From JACSRF01 sp963695505 (GTDB lineage: Bacteria > Chloroflexota > Anaerolineae > Promineifilales > Promineifilaceae), in contig CAVOGX010000014.1 of assembly GCA_963695505.1 (NCBI GenBank), forward strand, positions 496,001 to 560,000: DNA of 64,000 nucleotides. The letters run 5' to 3'. The position numbers were made by a program, and so were the translations under genes. The notes under the pieces were generated by a model. The model had not been told where the DNA came from. It did not search any database and saw only the letters and a list, made by a program, of their open reading frames with translations. Every line of letters starts with the position of its first letter. The stretch's first letter is position 1. This document shows, piece by piece, positions 44,828-53,220 of this stretch.

Positions 44828-44927
44828 ATTAGCTCCTCAGCATTTCAGCACTTCAGCACTTCAGCACTTCAGCCTGACCGACTGACTCGCTGAATAGCTG
44901 ATAAGCTGACCGTCTGACCAGCTTCAA
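44828..44927. repeat. Inverted short-unit repeat, TCAGCACT/TGACCG type
   Basis: CATTTCAGCACTTCAGCACTTCAGCACTTCAGCC, then GACTGACTCGCTGAATAGCTGATAAGCTGACCG. Three identical eight-base units on the left; arms complementary. Confidence 0.78.
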
Positions 44928-44967
44928 ATAAAAAAGGACTGTGGCCTCAACCGCAGTCCTTAGGTAG

Positions 44968-45039
44968 CTGGGGTGCCAGGATTCGAACCTGGGAATGGCG
45001 GATTCAAAGTCCGCTGCCTTACCACTTGGCGACACCCCA
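44968..45039 (-). tRNA. tRNA-Gln (UUG)
   Basis: 72 bases. Acceptor TGGGGTG pairs with CACCCCA; discriminator G. D loop AAGTGGTAAGG; anticodon loop CTTTGAA gives UUG; T arm CCAGGTTCGAATCCTGG. CCA is not encoded. Confidence 0.95.
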
Positions 45040-45141
45040 TCACGGGAGGCAAATGATAGCGCATTGAGGAAGTTTGGGCAAGGTGTAGAAGGGTAGGTCA
45101 GCTGCAAGATGGATCGTGACTGAATGGCACCCTTCACCTTA

Positions 45142-45747
45142 TCACAATTCCTGCCGCCCTTCCATCGCCCGGCCCAGGGTAATTTCGTCCGTGTATTCCA
45201 GGTCGCCACCCACGGGCAGGCCGCGAGCCAGGCGGGTGATTTTCACCGGCTCGTTCAGCAGCCGCCGCTGCAGGTAAAGGGCGGTTGATTCTCCTTCCAG
45301 GGTGGGGTTGGTGGCCAGGATGATTTCCTGGAAGGCGCCTTGCTGCACGCGCCGCACCAGCTCGGCCACTTTCAGGTCTTCAGGGCCAATGCCTTCCACC
45401 GGGGAGATGGCGCCATGCAGCACGTGGTAACGGCCGTTATACGACCGCGACCTCTCCACCGCCACGACATCCAGCGGTTCTTCCACCACGCACAGTTGTG
45501 TGGCGTCCCGATCCTCGTCAGCACAAAGCAGGCAGGGATCTTCCTCCGTAATGTTAAAGCACACCGAGCAAAAGCGCGTGTGCTCCTTCAGGTCCTGCAG
45601 CGCTGTCGCCAGGTCCAGCGCCAGGTTATCCTGCCCGCGCAGCAGATAAAAGGTCAGCCGCGCCGCCGACTTGGGGCCAATACCCGGCAGGCGGGCAAAC
45701 TCATTAATGAGCCGCTGGACCGTGCGCGGCAGCACATTTTGCGCCAC
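45142..45747 (-). CDS. recR: Recombination mediator RecR
   Basis: 201 residues, GTG start at 45747, one base after the ybaB stop. Helix-hairpin-helix at the start (LINEFARLPGIGPKSAARLTFYLL), zinc motif FCSVCFNITEEDPCLLC, and Toprim domain LCVVEEPLDVVAVER to GGDLEYTDEITL. Works with RecO in RecA loading at gaps. Standard dnaX-ybaB-recR order. Confidence 0.96.
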   Translation of the reverse strand: MAQNVLPRTVQRLINEFARLPGIGPKSAARLTFYLLRGQDNLALDLATALQDLKEHTRFCSVCFNITEEDPCLLCADEDRDATQLCVVEEPLDVVAVERSRSYNGRYHVLHGAISPVEGIGPEDLKVAELVRRVQQGAFQEIILATNPTLEGESTALYLQRRLLNEPVKITRLARGLPVGGDLEYTDEITLGRAMEGRQEL

Positions 45748-45748
45748 C

Positions 45749-46137
45749 CTAGCCGCCTAAGCCGCCCAGCAGGCTGTCTAAACCACCGCCTAGGCCACCT
45801 AAACCACCGGTGATGCCTTCCATGCGCTCCGCAGCCATGGCTTGTGACTGTTCAATGGCCTGGTTAACGGCCGCTACCAGCAAATCTTGCAGCATCTCTT
45901 TTCTTCCGGGTCAATCAATTCCGGGGTGATGTCAATCGCCTCCACCCGTTGATGCCCCGAGATGACGATGCTGATGGCGCCACCGCCGGCCGTGACGGTA
46001 ATCGTTTCGTCGGCCAGCGCTTCTTGGGCTTCGGCCATCTGCTGCTGCATCTGAGCCACCTGGGCCAGCATATTGCCCTGCTTTGGGCCACCGGCCGCTT
46101 TCGCGCGTTTCTGTGCTTTATAAGATCGTTTTGCCAT
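45749..46137 (-). CDS. ybaB: YbaB/EbfC nucleoid-associated protein, one frameshift
   Basis: MAKRSYKAQKRAKAAGG (basic start), then MLAQVAQMQQQMAEAQEALADETI, the YbaB core. The frame ends after ELIDPEEKRCCKICW; inserting one base near 45898 gives ELIDPEEKEMLQDLLVAAVNQAIEQ and on to 129 residues ending in Gly/Leu repeats (GGLGGLGGGLDSLLGGLGG). Homodimer binding DNA as a nucleoid protein. The restored stop abuts the recR start, as in the known operon. Confidence 0.9.
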
Positions 46138-46182
46138 AATTCACTTCCTTCACAATTAACAATTAGAAATGAGCAATAAACA

Positions 46183-46231
46183 AACTGCCCACTGATTACT
46201 GTTTACTGACTACTGTTTACTGACTACTGTT
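46183..46231. repeat. Short-unit repeat, TTTACTGACTACTG type
   Basis: ACTGATTACTG, TTTACTGACTACTG, TTTACTGACTACTG. The dnaX stop (GAA CAG TAG) lies in it. Confidence 0.75.
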
Positions 46232-47828
46232 CCTCACGCACAATGCCGCCCAATTCTTCTGCCAGCGAACTAAAGGCTTCTTTGGAAATGGGCACCGTAT
46301 ATTCGCTTGTGACCACACAGCGTACGTAGCAGGCCGCCTCAAGCATCTGGCTGAAAATTTCACCCACCGTTTCCGCCGCTCCCTGGGTATTGTCAAATTT
46401 TTCTTTGAAGATAGGATAATCAAAACCGAGGATGATGCCGTTTTTGCCTTCCACTGCCAGGGGTCTGGCCATGTTCAGCAAGGCGGGTAGGTTACGATTG
46501 GCGTTGCCCGCTTCGTGAACCATTGCTCGCCAATGCTGGGTTACATGCTCTACGGTAATGGGCTGCGCCGGAGACGTTTGTTGGGGCTTTGCCAGAGGTG
46601 CGGGAGGGGTAACGGCCGTTTCCACTGCCTCTTCTTCCGGCTCTGGGGGCGGTGGCGGTGGCACAGTCACAGCAGGTTTTTGGGAAACAGGGGCGGTCTT
46701 CTCCCTTGCCTCTTTTTGGGGGGGCAACGGCCGTTCCGGCAGCGGCTCATTGGGCAAAAGCTCAATGAAGGCCATCTCCAGGGGAAGCTGTGGCTGCCAA
46801 CTGCTGCTCGACGTCATCGCCGCCTGGTTAAAACGCTTTACCGCATCAATCAAACCGAGCCGCGATGCGCGTTCCGCCTGAGCCAGCATGACGCCCTTCT
46901 GGTCTTCGGTCACGTCCAGCAGCAGCGCCTCGCCGGCCGCCTGCAGCAGCAGCAGTTGGCGCAGGTAAGCAACCATCTGGCGGCAAAACTGTCGCGCATC
47001 CGCGCCGGAAGCCAGCGCTTCGTGAATGAGGCCCAGCCCGCCGGCCCCGTCACGGCTTAACCAGGCATTGGTCAATTGAATAACGGCCGTATTCGAGGCT
47101 GTACCCAAGACCTGCTGCGTGCGTTCCAGCGTAATCGTATCCCCTGGGGCAATCACCAACTGGTCCAGCAGGCTCTCCGCATCGCGGATGCTGCCCGCCG
47201 CCTGGTGGGCAATCAGCGCCAGCGCTTCTGGCTCAATGGTCAGTCCTTCTTGTGCCGCCAGCCAATCCAGCCGGGCCACAATTTCCGCCTGAGTCAGCAG
47301 CCGGAAATTAAACTGCTGGCAGCGCGACTTAATCGTCACCGGCACTTTATGCTCTTCGGTGGTGGCCAGCACAAACTTGGCGTGCGGCGGCGGCTCTTCC
47401 AGGGTCTTGAGCAGGGCGTTAAAGGCCGCCGTGGACAGCATGTGGACTTCGTCGATGATGTACACTTTGAAGCGGCCTTCGCTGGGAGCAAAGTTAATCT
47501 TGTCTCGCAAATCGCGAATGTCGTCTACGCCGGTGTTGGAAGCGGCGTCAATTTCAATCAGGTCCAGGAAACGCGCTTCGTTGATGGCTTTGCAAATGGA
47601 ACATTGGTTACACGGCCGTTCCGCCAGATCTTCGTGCAGACAGTTTACCGCCTTCGCCATCAGGCGAGCCGAGGTCGTCTTACCTGTGCCCCGCGGGCCG
47701 CAAAGTAGGTAGGCATGCCCAACACGATCGGCCGCCACGCTGTTTTGCAGCGTCTGCGTCACGTGCTCCTGGCCCACAACTTGTTCAAAACGAGCGGGCC
47801 GCCATTTACGGTAGAGGGCTTGGGACAT
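46224..47828 (-). CDS. dnaX: DNA polymerase III subunit gamma/tau
   Basis: 534 residues. AAA+ domain: YRKWRPARFEQVVGQEHV, Walker A CGPRGTGKTTSARL, zinc cysteines in CLHEDLAERPCNQCSICKAI, Walker B IIDEVHML, sensor KSRCQQFNF. A Pro/Glu-rich linker (about 365-420) contains a C7A5 run (minus strand, 46713-46724), where a -1 slip would give a short gamma-like product; it also carries two ACGGCCGT copies. The C-terminal tau-specific domain follows (WRAMVHEAGNANRNLP). Clamp loader ATPase. Confidence 0.96.
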   Translation of the reverse strand: MSQALYRKWRPARFEQVVGQEHVTQTLQNSVAADRVGHAYLLCGPRGTGKTTSARLMAKAVNCLHEDLAERPCNQCSICKAINEARFLDLIEIDAASNTGVDDIRDLRDKINFAPSEGRFKVYIIDEVHMLSTAAFNALLKTLEEPPPHAKFVLATTEEHKVPVTIKSRCQQFNFRLLTQAEIVARLDWLAAQEGLTIEPEALALIAHQAAGSIRDAESLLDQLVIAPGDTITLERTQQVLGTASNTAVIQLTNAWLSRDGAGGLGLIHEALASGADARQFCRQMVAYLRQLLLLQAAGEALLLDVTEDQKGVMLAQAERASRLGLIDAVKRFNQAAMTSSSSWQPQLPLEMAFIELLPNEPLPERPLPPQKEAREKTAPVSQKPAVTVPPPPPPEPEEEAVETAVTPPAPLAKPQQTSPAQPITVEHVTQHWRAMVHEAGNANRNLPALLNMARPLAVEGKNGIILGFDYPIFKEKFDNTQGAAETVGEIFSQMLEAACYVRCVVTSEYTVPISKEAFSSLAEELGGIVREEQ

Positions 47829-47934
47829 GAAGAAAGTTTAGCATCCCCAGCCTGGAGTGACAAGGCGAAGGGAAAGGGCGCAGGAGGGCAGGGGTGAAAG
47901 GGTGGTGGGTTGATTGGGAAAAGCTAATTGGTTG

Positions 47935-47985
47935 TTGACAGTTGTGGTGTAATCAATTACCATACAAATATAACAAATATATTTG
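47935..47985 (+). promoter_or_regulatory. Promoter and palindrome upstream of vapBC
   Basis: TTGACA at 47935-47940, AT-rich region, and the perfect palindrome CAAATATATTTG (47974-47985) 24 bases before vapB. Likely the autoregulatory operator typical of TA operons; the -10 box is not clear. Confidence 0.5.
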
Positions 47986-48008
47986 ATTAATTTGAATAGG
48001 AATGACCG

Positions 48009-48251
48009 ATGCCTCAACTTCATTTGTATTTACCAGAACCTCTGGCTGAAAAAGTAAAACAAAAGGCCCGGCAGTCAGGTTTGAGCACATCCAAATACCT
48101 GGCTGAACTGATCAAACGAGATGTGGATGCAGGCTGGCCAGAGGCGTTTTTCACGGAAGTGGCTGGTGGCTGGCAAGGGGAACCTTTGGAACGGCCGCTG
48201 CAAGGCGAATTTGAACTGCGCGACAATTTAGAACCGGCTAACGGGGGTTAA
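48009..48251 (+). CDS. vapB: VapB-type antitoxin (ribbon-helix-helix)
   Basis: 80 residues. HLYLPEPLAEKVKQKARQSGLSTSKYLAELIKRDV is a CopG/RHH DNA-binding fold; the C-terminal half (WQGEPLERPLQGEFELRDNLEP) is the toxin-binding tail. SD GAATAGGAA upstream. Five bases before vapC. Confidence 0.85.
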   Translation: MPQLHLYLPEPLAEKVKQKARQSGLSTSKYLAELIKRDVDAGWPEAFFTEVAGGWQGEPLERPLQGEFELRDNLEPANGG

Positions 48252-48256
48252 GCCAC

Positions 48257-48658
48257 ATGTATCTGTTGGACACAAACGCCTGTATTCGCATCCTTAACGA
48301 CAGTTCCCCACCCTTAATTGCTCGTTTGCAGCAACATGACCCAAGCGGGATTTATTTGTGCGCCGTTGTAAAAGCAGAACTACTTTACGGTGCGTATCAT
48401 AGTTCGCATGTGGCTGATAATCTGCGGCTTTTGGACCGGTTTTTTGCGCCGTTTGTTTCGCTGCCCTTTGATGACCGCTGCGTGATGGGTTACGGCCGTA
48501 TCCGCAGCGATTTGGCGCGCGAAGGTACGATGATTGGCCCCTACGATTTAATGATTGCCGCCACAACAATGAGTCACGACCTTACTTTGGTCACTCACAA
48601 CACAAAAGAATTTGCTCGTATCGCTGGCTTGCAAATTGAAGATTGGGAGATTATCTGA
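48257..48658 (+). CDS. vapC: VapC-type PIN ribonuclease toxin
   Basis: 133 residues. PIN fold: YLLDTNACIRIL (catalytic Asp), VVKAELLYGA (Glu), DLMIAATTMSHDLTLVTHNTKEF (Asp and trailing NTxEF). Endoribonuclease that cleaves tRNA or rRNA; paired with the RHH antitoxin. One ACGGCCGT copy lies inside. Confidence 0.93.
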   Translation: MYLLDTNACIRILNDSSPPLIARLQQHDPSGIYLCAVVKAELLYGAYHSSHVADNLRLLDRFFAPFVSLPFDDRCVMGYGRIRSDLAREGTMIGPYDLMIAATTMSHDLTLVTHNTKEFARIAGLQIEDWEII

Positions 48659-48702
48659 CAAAACAGTTCCTAAACTATAATCAAAAGACTTGTAAACAAG
48701 TA

Positions 48703-49746
48703 TCAATTGTTGTCCAATTCCCCATCGAGTCTGCTCTTCACAGTCAACTTCAGATTCATTAGCAACACATTCTCTTGAGTGTGAATTGTTTTACCTGTTG
48801 TAAAAGCTACCCATTGTTTATCAGGTGAAACACTCATATAACCAACAACCTTGTCCGTTGTAGAACTATCCATCAGCTTAGAACAGTGAAATGTGGTTAA
48901 ATCAAGTACTCCAAGCGGATGTTCTGCACTCAGGTCACCGCCATAACACTGAACAAGAATTGTCTTTGAATTTAGCCAATCACCCACACTATGAACTTTT
49001 GTTTCCAAAGGCGTGATTGCCAAGTCTTCCAAATCCAACAGAACAAGCTTTTCTTCACCTGTGTTGTCAAGATAAAAACCATAAAGTAAAAACTGATCAT
49101 CGGGAGAAATGCCATGTATTTGTAACAAGCCAGAATCGTTACTTTCAATGGGGTATATATTTTTTTGAGGGGCATCAATCAACCACGCTTTCCACGGCGG
49201 AAGTTGCTCGTTTTGAATTAGAATCATCTTCTGTTCATCTGATGTCCAAAGGTAGTCATTTGGACCACACTGTTCTATTTGTCCCAAAGAATAGGTTTCA
49301 AAAGCTGTCCAAAAAAGCACTTCAGACGTTCCACAAGCGTTTAGAGCTTCTCCCCCTTCGATTTCGAGATCGAAAGTAGGTATAAGAGGGGCATCCTTCA
49401 AAGAAATATAAATAACCTGATTACCGCTAGGTGATGGGTAAGCTCGATAATATTGTGGTAATTGCTCAAGAATCTTTGGCTGAGGTGTTTGCGACAAAAT
49501 ATCTTCTTCTGTTAAGTCTTGGATGATCCCTTCGTCAAGGTTGTATGCTCCCCACAGCCAATAAATGGTCTTTGAATCGGGAGACCACCATATATTTCTA
49601 ATGTTTTGACCAGAGGCAATATTCTGAGATTCAACCTCTATGGATGTTTCAATGTCAGAAATGGCGGGCACTCGTTTTCTATCAAATTCACAAGCTGTAA
49701 AGCTTATAAAGATGACAAGTAGGCACAAGCGTTTTAAGTAATTCAT
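48703..49746 (-). CDS. TolB-like WD40/beta-propeller lipoprotein
   Basis: 347 residues from ATG 49746 (MNYLKR); upstream in-frame codons overlap a promoter-like region. Lipoprotein signal ending SFTAC. The mature part has beta-propeller blades with WSPDSKTIYWL, SPSGNQVIYI, SPDDQFLLYG and SPDKQWVAFT. Such surface proteins are common scaffolds; role unknown. Its DNA is much richer in AT than neighbours and has no ACGGCCGT copy. Confidence 0.72.
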   Translation of the reverse strand: MNYLKRLCLLVIFISFTACEFDRKRVPAISDIETSIEVESQNIASGQNIRNIWWSPDSKTIYWLWGAYNLDEGIIQDLTEEDILSQTPQPKILEQLPQYYRAYPSPSGNQVIYISLKDAPLIPTFDLEIEGGEALNACGTSEVLFWTAFETYSLGQIEQCGPNDYLWTSDEQKMILIQNEQLPPWKAWLIDAPQKNIYPIESNDSGLLQIHGISPDDQFLLYGFYLDNTGEEKLVLLDLEDLAITPLETKVHSVGDWLNSKTILVQCYGGDLSAEHPLGVLDLTTFHCSKLMDSSTTDKVVGYMSVSPDKQWVAFTTGKTIHTQENVLLMNLKLTVKSRLDGELDNN

Positions 49747-49804
49747 TCCTTTCGTTGGTCTGCTAATAGAATATTGGGAGCTTTGATGGCTAAAATTACT
49801 TGAT

Positions 49805-50014
49805 TTAGCCAAATTCCTTACGATCAATATCTAACTCGTGCATGATCGCTCGCACTGTCCCTGGCGCTAAATCCTTTTTCCCAAACTTCGGCACACTGGC
49901 AATTTTGCCCGTTTCTGGATTATACCAGATGGTGTGACTTCCCTTTCCCTGGCGTAATTCTTGACAGCCAAGCCCTAGTAATCGTTTTGCTAATCGCGAT
50001 AACGCATCAGGCAG
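49805..50014 (-). CDS. hicA: HicA-type toxin, CTG start or truncated
   Basis: The frame reads LPDALSRLAKRLLGLGCQEL, RQGKGSHTIWYNPETGKIAS and FGKKDLAPGTVRAIMHELDI. The Lys-Gly-Ser-His catalytic motif (GKGSH) and the LAPGTVRAIMHEL ending are those of HicA, a small double-stranded-RNA-binding mRNA interferase. No ATG, GTG or TTG lies between the upstream stop (50018-50020) and the domain; CTG at 50014 gives 69 residues, close to the usual size. Overlaps hicB by eight bases. Confidence 0.72.
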   Translation of the reverse strand: MPDALSRLAKRLLGLGCQELRQGKGSHTIWYNPETGKIASVPKFGKKDLAPGTVRAIMHELDIDRKEFG

Positions 50015-50255
50015 CGACTAACAATTCAACGGTTTGGGGCCGGTTGGCTAAAGTTGGCCGCAGCACCGGCGGCATTTCCATACCCAATTCTTGCCAGGCT
50101 AACTTCAAGGTGTCAAGCGCTTCCTGTACGTTTTCCTGAATCTCCGCCGGCGTTTTCCCTTCTGTGACCAATCCCGGTACATCTAGACTGGTGACAGTGT
50201 AACCACTATCAGGATTGGGTTCTAAATAGAGACGAATTGAGAAAAGAGTCATCAC
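50007..50255 (-). CDS. hicB: HicB-type antitoxin
   Basis: 82 residues. FSIRLYLEPNPDSGYTVTSLDVPGLVTEGKTPAEIQENVQEALDTLK is the HicB partial RNase-H fold. No C-terminal DNA-binding domain is evident. It lies upstream of the toxin, reverse of the more common hicA-hicB order. AT-rich, no octamer copies. Confidence 0.85.
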   Translation of the reverse strand: MMTLFSIRLYLEPNPDSGYTVTSLDVPGLVTEGKTPAEIQENVQEALDTLKLAWQELGMEMPPVLRPTLANRPQTVELLVAA

Positions 50256-50297
50256 CTACTCCTTACATTTGCTCAATCCATTATATCATGCAATCCG

Positions 50298-51317
50298 CTA
50301 GAAAAGATTGGGATTCGATGATACCCACTTGTACAAGTCACGGATTCCGGCGACGGGGGAGATGCTGGGTCGCCAACCCAACGTTGTCTCCGCTTTGCGA
50401 ATGTCGGCAATGAAAACACGTTGGTCGCCGGGCCGCCAATCGCCTAAGGTTACCGGCACGGCTTCGCCCTTCAGTTCGGCCAGCAGCGGGCCAAATTCCT
50501 GCCAGATCGAAAGGGTATTGGCCGGGCCGCCGCCCACGTTGAGGGCTTGCCCTTGCAGTTGGTCAATGCGGGCAATGCCCAACTCATAGGCGCGAATGAG
50601 GTCGGTGACGTGCAGCAGGTCGCGCACCTGCTTGCCGTCGCCGTAAATGCTGATGGGGCGCCCCAGCACGGCCGCAATGACGAAATGGGCTACCCACCCC
50701 TGGTCTTCCACGCCGAATTGGCGACGGCCGTATATGCACGATTGGCGAAAAACCAGGGTGCGTAGGCCATAAATGCGCGCATAATCCAGGGTGTACTGGT
50801 CCCCCGCTCCTTTGGAACAACCGTATGGCGAATGAAAGTCCAGGGGATAGGTTTCAGGCACGCCGTGGGGGTAGTCGGCATAGGCATAGCGGGTTTCCTG
50901 CTCTACCACACCCATTTCCTCCATGCCGCCGTAGACTTTGTTGGTGGAGGCGTAGAGTACGGCCGTTTCTGGGCATACGTGGCGCACCGCTTCCAGCACG
51001 TTAAAGGTACCCAAAGCATTAATCTCAAAATCTTCACGGGGGTTTTGCACCGACGTCGTCACGGCTACCTGGCTGGCCAGATGCAGCACCACATCCGCGC
51101 CGCCAATGCTGCTGGTTAGCGCCTCATAATTCCGCACGTCGCCGCGCACAAACTGCCACCGTTCCTGGCCATGCCGCGCTGCCAGCCACGCCAGGTTGGC
51201 CTGTCCCCCTACCCGCGAGAGATTGTCAAAAATGACCACCTCGTGACCTTGAGTTAAAAAATGATCGGCGCTGTTGGAGCCAATAAAGCCCGCGCCCCCC
51301 GTAATGAATATTTTCAT
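50298..51317 (-). CDS. NAD-dependent nucleotide-sugar epimerase (CDP-paratose/tyvelose-epimerase-like)
   Basis: 339 residues from ATG 51317. GGAGFIGSNSADHFL (NAD loop), SPYGCSKGAGD with the Y-x3-K catalytic pair, FRQSCIYGRRQFGVEDQGWVAHF resembles CDP-tyvelose/paratose 2-epimerases, which have this QSCIYG...EDQGWVAHF segment. It would make a nucleotide sugar for surface glycans. Ends at 50298 with a C-terminal WRPSISPVAGIRDL tail. Confidence 0.87.
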   Translation of the reverse strand: MKIFITGGAGFIGSNSADHFLTQGHEVVIFDNLSRVGGQANLAWLAARHGQERWQFVRGDVRNYEALTSSIGGADVVLHLASQVAVTTSVQNPREDFEINALGTFNVLEAVRHVCPETAVLYASTNKVYGGMEEMGVVEQETRYAYADYPHGVPETYPLDFHSPYGCSKGAGDQYTLDYARIYGLRTLVFRQSCIYGRRQFGVEDQGWVAHFVIAAVLGRPISIYGDGKQVRDLLHVTDLIRAYELGIARIDQLQGQALNVGGGPANTLSIWQEFGPLLAELKGEAVPVTLGDWRPGDQRVFIADIRKAETTLGWRPSISPVAGIRDLYKWVSSNPNLF

Positions 51318-51379
51318 GTTTCTATTTCCTTCAAGTGGCAAGTCACCGGTTGTAGGTACCATTTTTATTTTTTACAGCC

Positions 51380-51925
51380 TTAGGCGGTTAATGGCGCACT
51401 GGCCAGCCGCGACCATAACGCCTGCTGCAGCGGCTTCAGCCTTTGAGCATAGTAAGCATCCGTTAACGCCACCGTCATTATTACCGCGTCTTCATTGGTA
51501 TCCCGATAGTAACGCGGTCGCTCTCCTTCCACCACGAAGGCATACTTGTGGTAAAGAGCCTGTGCGGCCTGGTTGCTGCGGCGCACTTCTAGGGTGGCCA
51601 TGGTCGCCGCCTGTTCCCCGGCAAGATAGAGCAAATTAATTAGCAGCAGCTCCCCCAGTCCCTGTCGCCGCCATTGGGGATGGGTGGCAATGGTCATGAT
51701 GTGCGCTTCATCTCCACCCTGCAACCAAAAACCAGCATAGCCAACGAGCGTGGCGGCGGCCAACAAGACCTGGTAATTGACGGGGACGTTTGCCTGGGTC
51801 AGTTCATACTCATAGGTGCCAGATTTGGCCGGAGAGGGAAAAGATGCCTGGTCAATCGCGTAAACGGCAGGAAGGTCGGCCAGCCGCATCGGCCGCAGAT
51901 GGTACGGCGCGGGGGGATGGAGCAT
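51380..51925 (-). CDS. rimI: Ribosomal protein S18 alanine N-acetyltransferase-like GNAT
   Basis: 181 residues. HLRPMRLADLPAVYAIDQASFPSP and the acetyl-CoA loop QWRRQGLGELLLINL with EVRRSNQAAQALYHKYAF match RimI. It directly follows tsaB, the usual neighbour (tsaE-tsaB-rimI). The C-terminal 25 residues are longer than RimI of enterobacteria. Confidence 0.88.
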   Translation of the reverse strand: MLHPPAPYHLRPMRLADLPAVYAIDQASFPSPAKSGTYEYELTQANVPVNYQVLLAAATLVGYAGFWLQGGDEAHIMTIATHPQWRRQGLGELLLINLLYLAGEQAATMATLEVRRSNQAAQALYHKYAFVVEGERPRYYRDTNEDAVIMTVALTDAYYAQRLKPLQQALWSRLASAPLTA

Positions 51926-51928
51926 GGG

Positions 51929-52594
51929 CTACTTGCCTGCGGGATCTTTGAGGTAGATGGGGGCCAGGGTGCGCGCATTGTCTACCTGACCTTTTCGCAG
52001 GCGCTGCCATGCTATTTCGGCCATGCAGCCCGTCCGGCGAGTTGATCGGGATGGGAGCGATACCTGGAAATTTTTGTCAGCAGACCGGATGGCTTTGGCG
52101 GCTTCAGCGCTAATTTCCCCGGCAAATGTCATGGTTCCGCTGAGGCTGGCCAGCAGTTCAGGCCAGGCAATGATGACGGGCTGTTCGGCAGCGCGCCAGC
52201 CACGCCGGCCGTGCCATTGGTAGACGGCCGCACATACGCGGCGGCGGCCTGCCTCGGCGATGACGACCAGTTGGCCTTCACGAGGGCCAAATGAATGGGC
52301 AATGATGTCCAGGGTAGGCACACCAATGAGCGGGGTTTGGTGGGCCAGAGAGAGCCCTTTGGCCACGCCCAGCCCTACGCGGAGACCCGTGTAGGAGCCG
52401 GGGCCAATTGCCACAGCAATAGCGTGCAGATCGCTGATGGCAACGTTTTGGCGGGCGATAATCTGGCTGATGGCGGGAGCCAGCTCAATGGTTTGGGTGT
52501 TGACGCTGCGCCAGCCCATTTCGGTGATTACGGCCGTTCCGTCGTGTAAGGCCAGTCCCGTCCAGCGGGTAGCTGTGTCAATTGCTAAAATCAT
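51929..52594 (-). CDS. tsaB: tRNA t6A-synthesis protein TsaB
   Basis: 221 residues. MILAIDTATRWTGLAL, AIGPGSYTGLRVGLGVAKGL and LDIIAHSFG are TsaB/ASKHA motifs; the active His/Glu sites of TsaD are absent, as expected. Needed with TsaD, TsaE and TsaC for threonylcarbamoyladenosine at tRNA position 37. Four bases separate it from rimI. Confidence 0.93.
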   Translation of the reverse strand: MILAIDTATRWTGLALHDGTAVITEMGWRSVNTQTIELAPAISQIIARQNVAISDLHAIAVAIGPGSYTGLRVGLGVAKGLSLAHQTPLIGVPTLDIIAHSFGPREGQLVVIAEAGRRRVCAAVYQWHGRRGWRAAEQPVIIAWPELLASLSGTMTFAGEISAEAAKAIRSADKNFQVSLPSRSTRRTGCMAEIAWQRLRKGQVDNARTLAPIYLKDPAGK

Positions 52595-52602
52595 AGCGCT
52601 CC

Positions 52603-53103
52603 TTAAACCCCAAACGCACTGCGCTTGAATTCTTCTAACAGCTCCGCCGAACGCTCACCTTTGGCCACCAGGCGCAAAGAGCGGCGGGTTTCACTCAAAT
52701 AGACCAGCGTAATCCACAACCCATCTTCTGGCAGCAAGGATGCGATTCGTTCTGGCCATTCAACCATGACTGCACCGCCGCCATCCAAAATGTCAGAGAT
52801 GCCCACCGTTTGTACGTCAGCGGCCGTTTCCAAGCGGTAGCAATCAATGTGGTAAAGGATACGGCCGTCATGGGCGCGCGGATATTCATTTACCAAGGTA
52901 AAAGTCGGGCTGGTTACCCGCAGTGACGCGCCCCAACCTCGTCCGACTCCTCGGGCCAGCACTGTTTTACCGGTTCCCAGTTCGCCAGACAGGCACAACA
53001 AATCGTGGTCAGACAATAGCTCACCAAGACGCACGCCAAGACGTTCCGTCTGGGTTACGCTGCTGCTGATGAAATCAAGAGTCCACTTGTCTAGAATTGC
53101 CAT
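52603..53103 (-). CDS. tsaE: tRNA t6A-synthesis ATPase TsaE
   Basis: 166 residues from ATG 53103; two ATGs upstream (53154, 53166) would add 17-21 residues without homology. Walker A GELGTGKTVLARGV, switch SPTFTLVNEYP, Walker B-like YHIDCYRLE, and VMVEWPERI are the TsaE hallmarks. ATPase that resets the TsaBD complex. Eight bases before tsaB; likely operon tsaE-tsaB-rimI. Confidence 0.92.
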   Translation of the reverse strand: MAILDKWTLDFISSSVTQTERLGVRLGELLSDHDLLCLSGELGTGKTVLARGVGRGWGASLRVTSPTFTLVNEYPRAHDGRILYHIDCYRLETAADVQTVGISDILDGGGAVMVEWPERIASLLPEDGLWITLVYLSETRRSLRLVAKGERSAELLEEFKRSAFGV

Positions 53104-53220
53104 AAGATTGTCAGAATCTAATGATTTTGCTTGCCAATAGTGAATATCTCTCATTATTATACCCACACATGCGGATCATGGTATCATTGGCGCTCTTAAT
53201 TCGAAACAGGGAGAAACACA

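Noticed and set aside
43725..44927. CRISPR array
   Set aside because: The short repeats have 6-8-base units, no spacers of 30-40 bases and no cas genes.
3623..46137. Programmed frameshifting in nine genes
   Set aside because: Sites share no slippery heptamer, most are +1, and they fall in unrelated genes; indels in the assembly explain them better.
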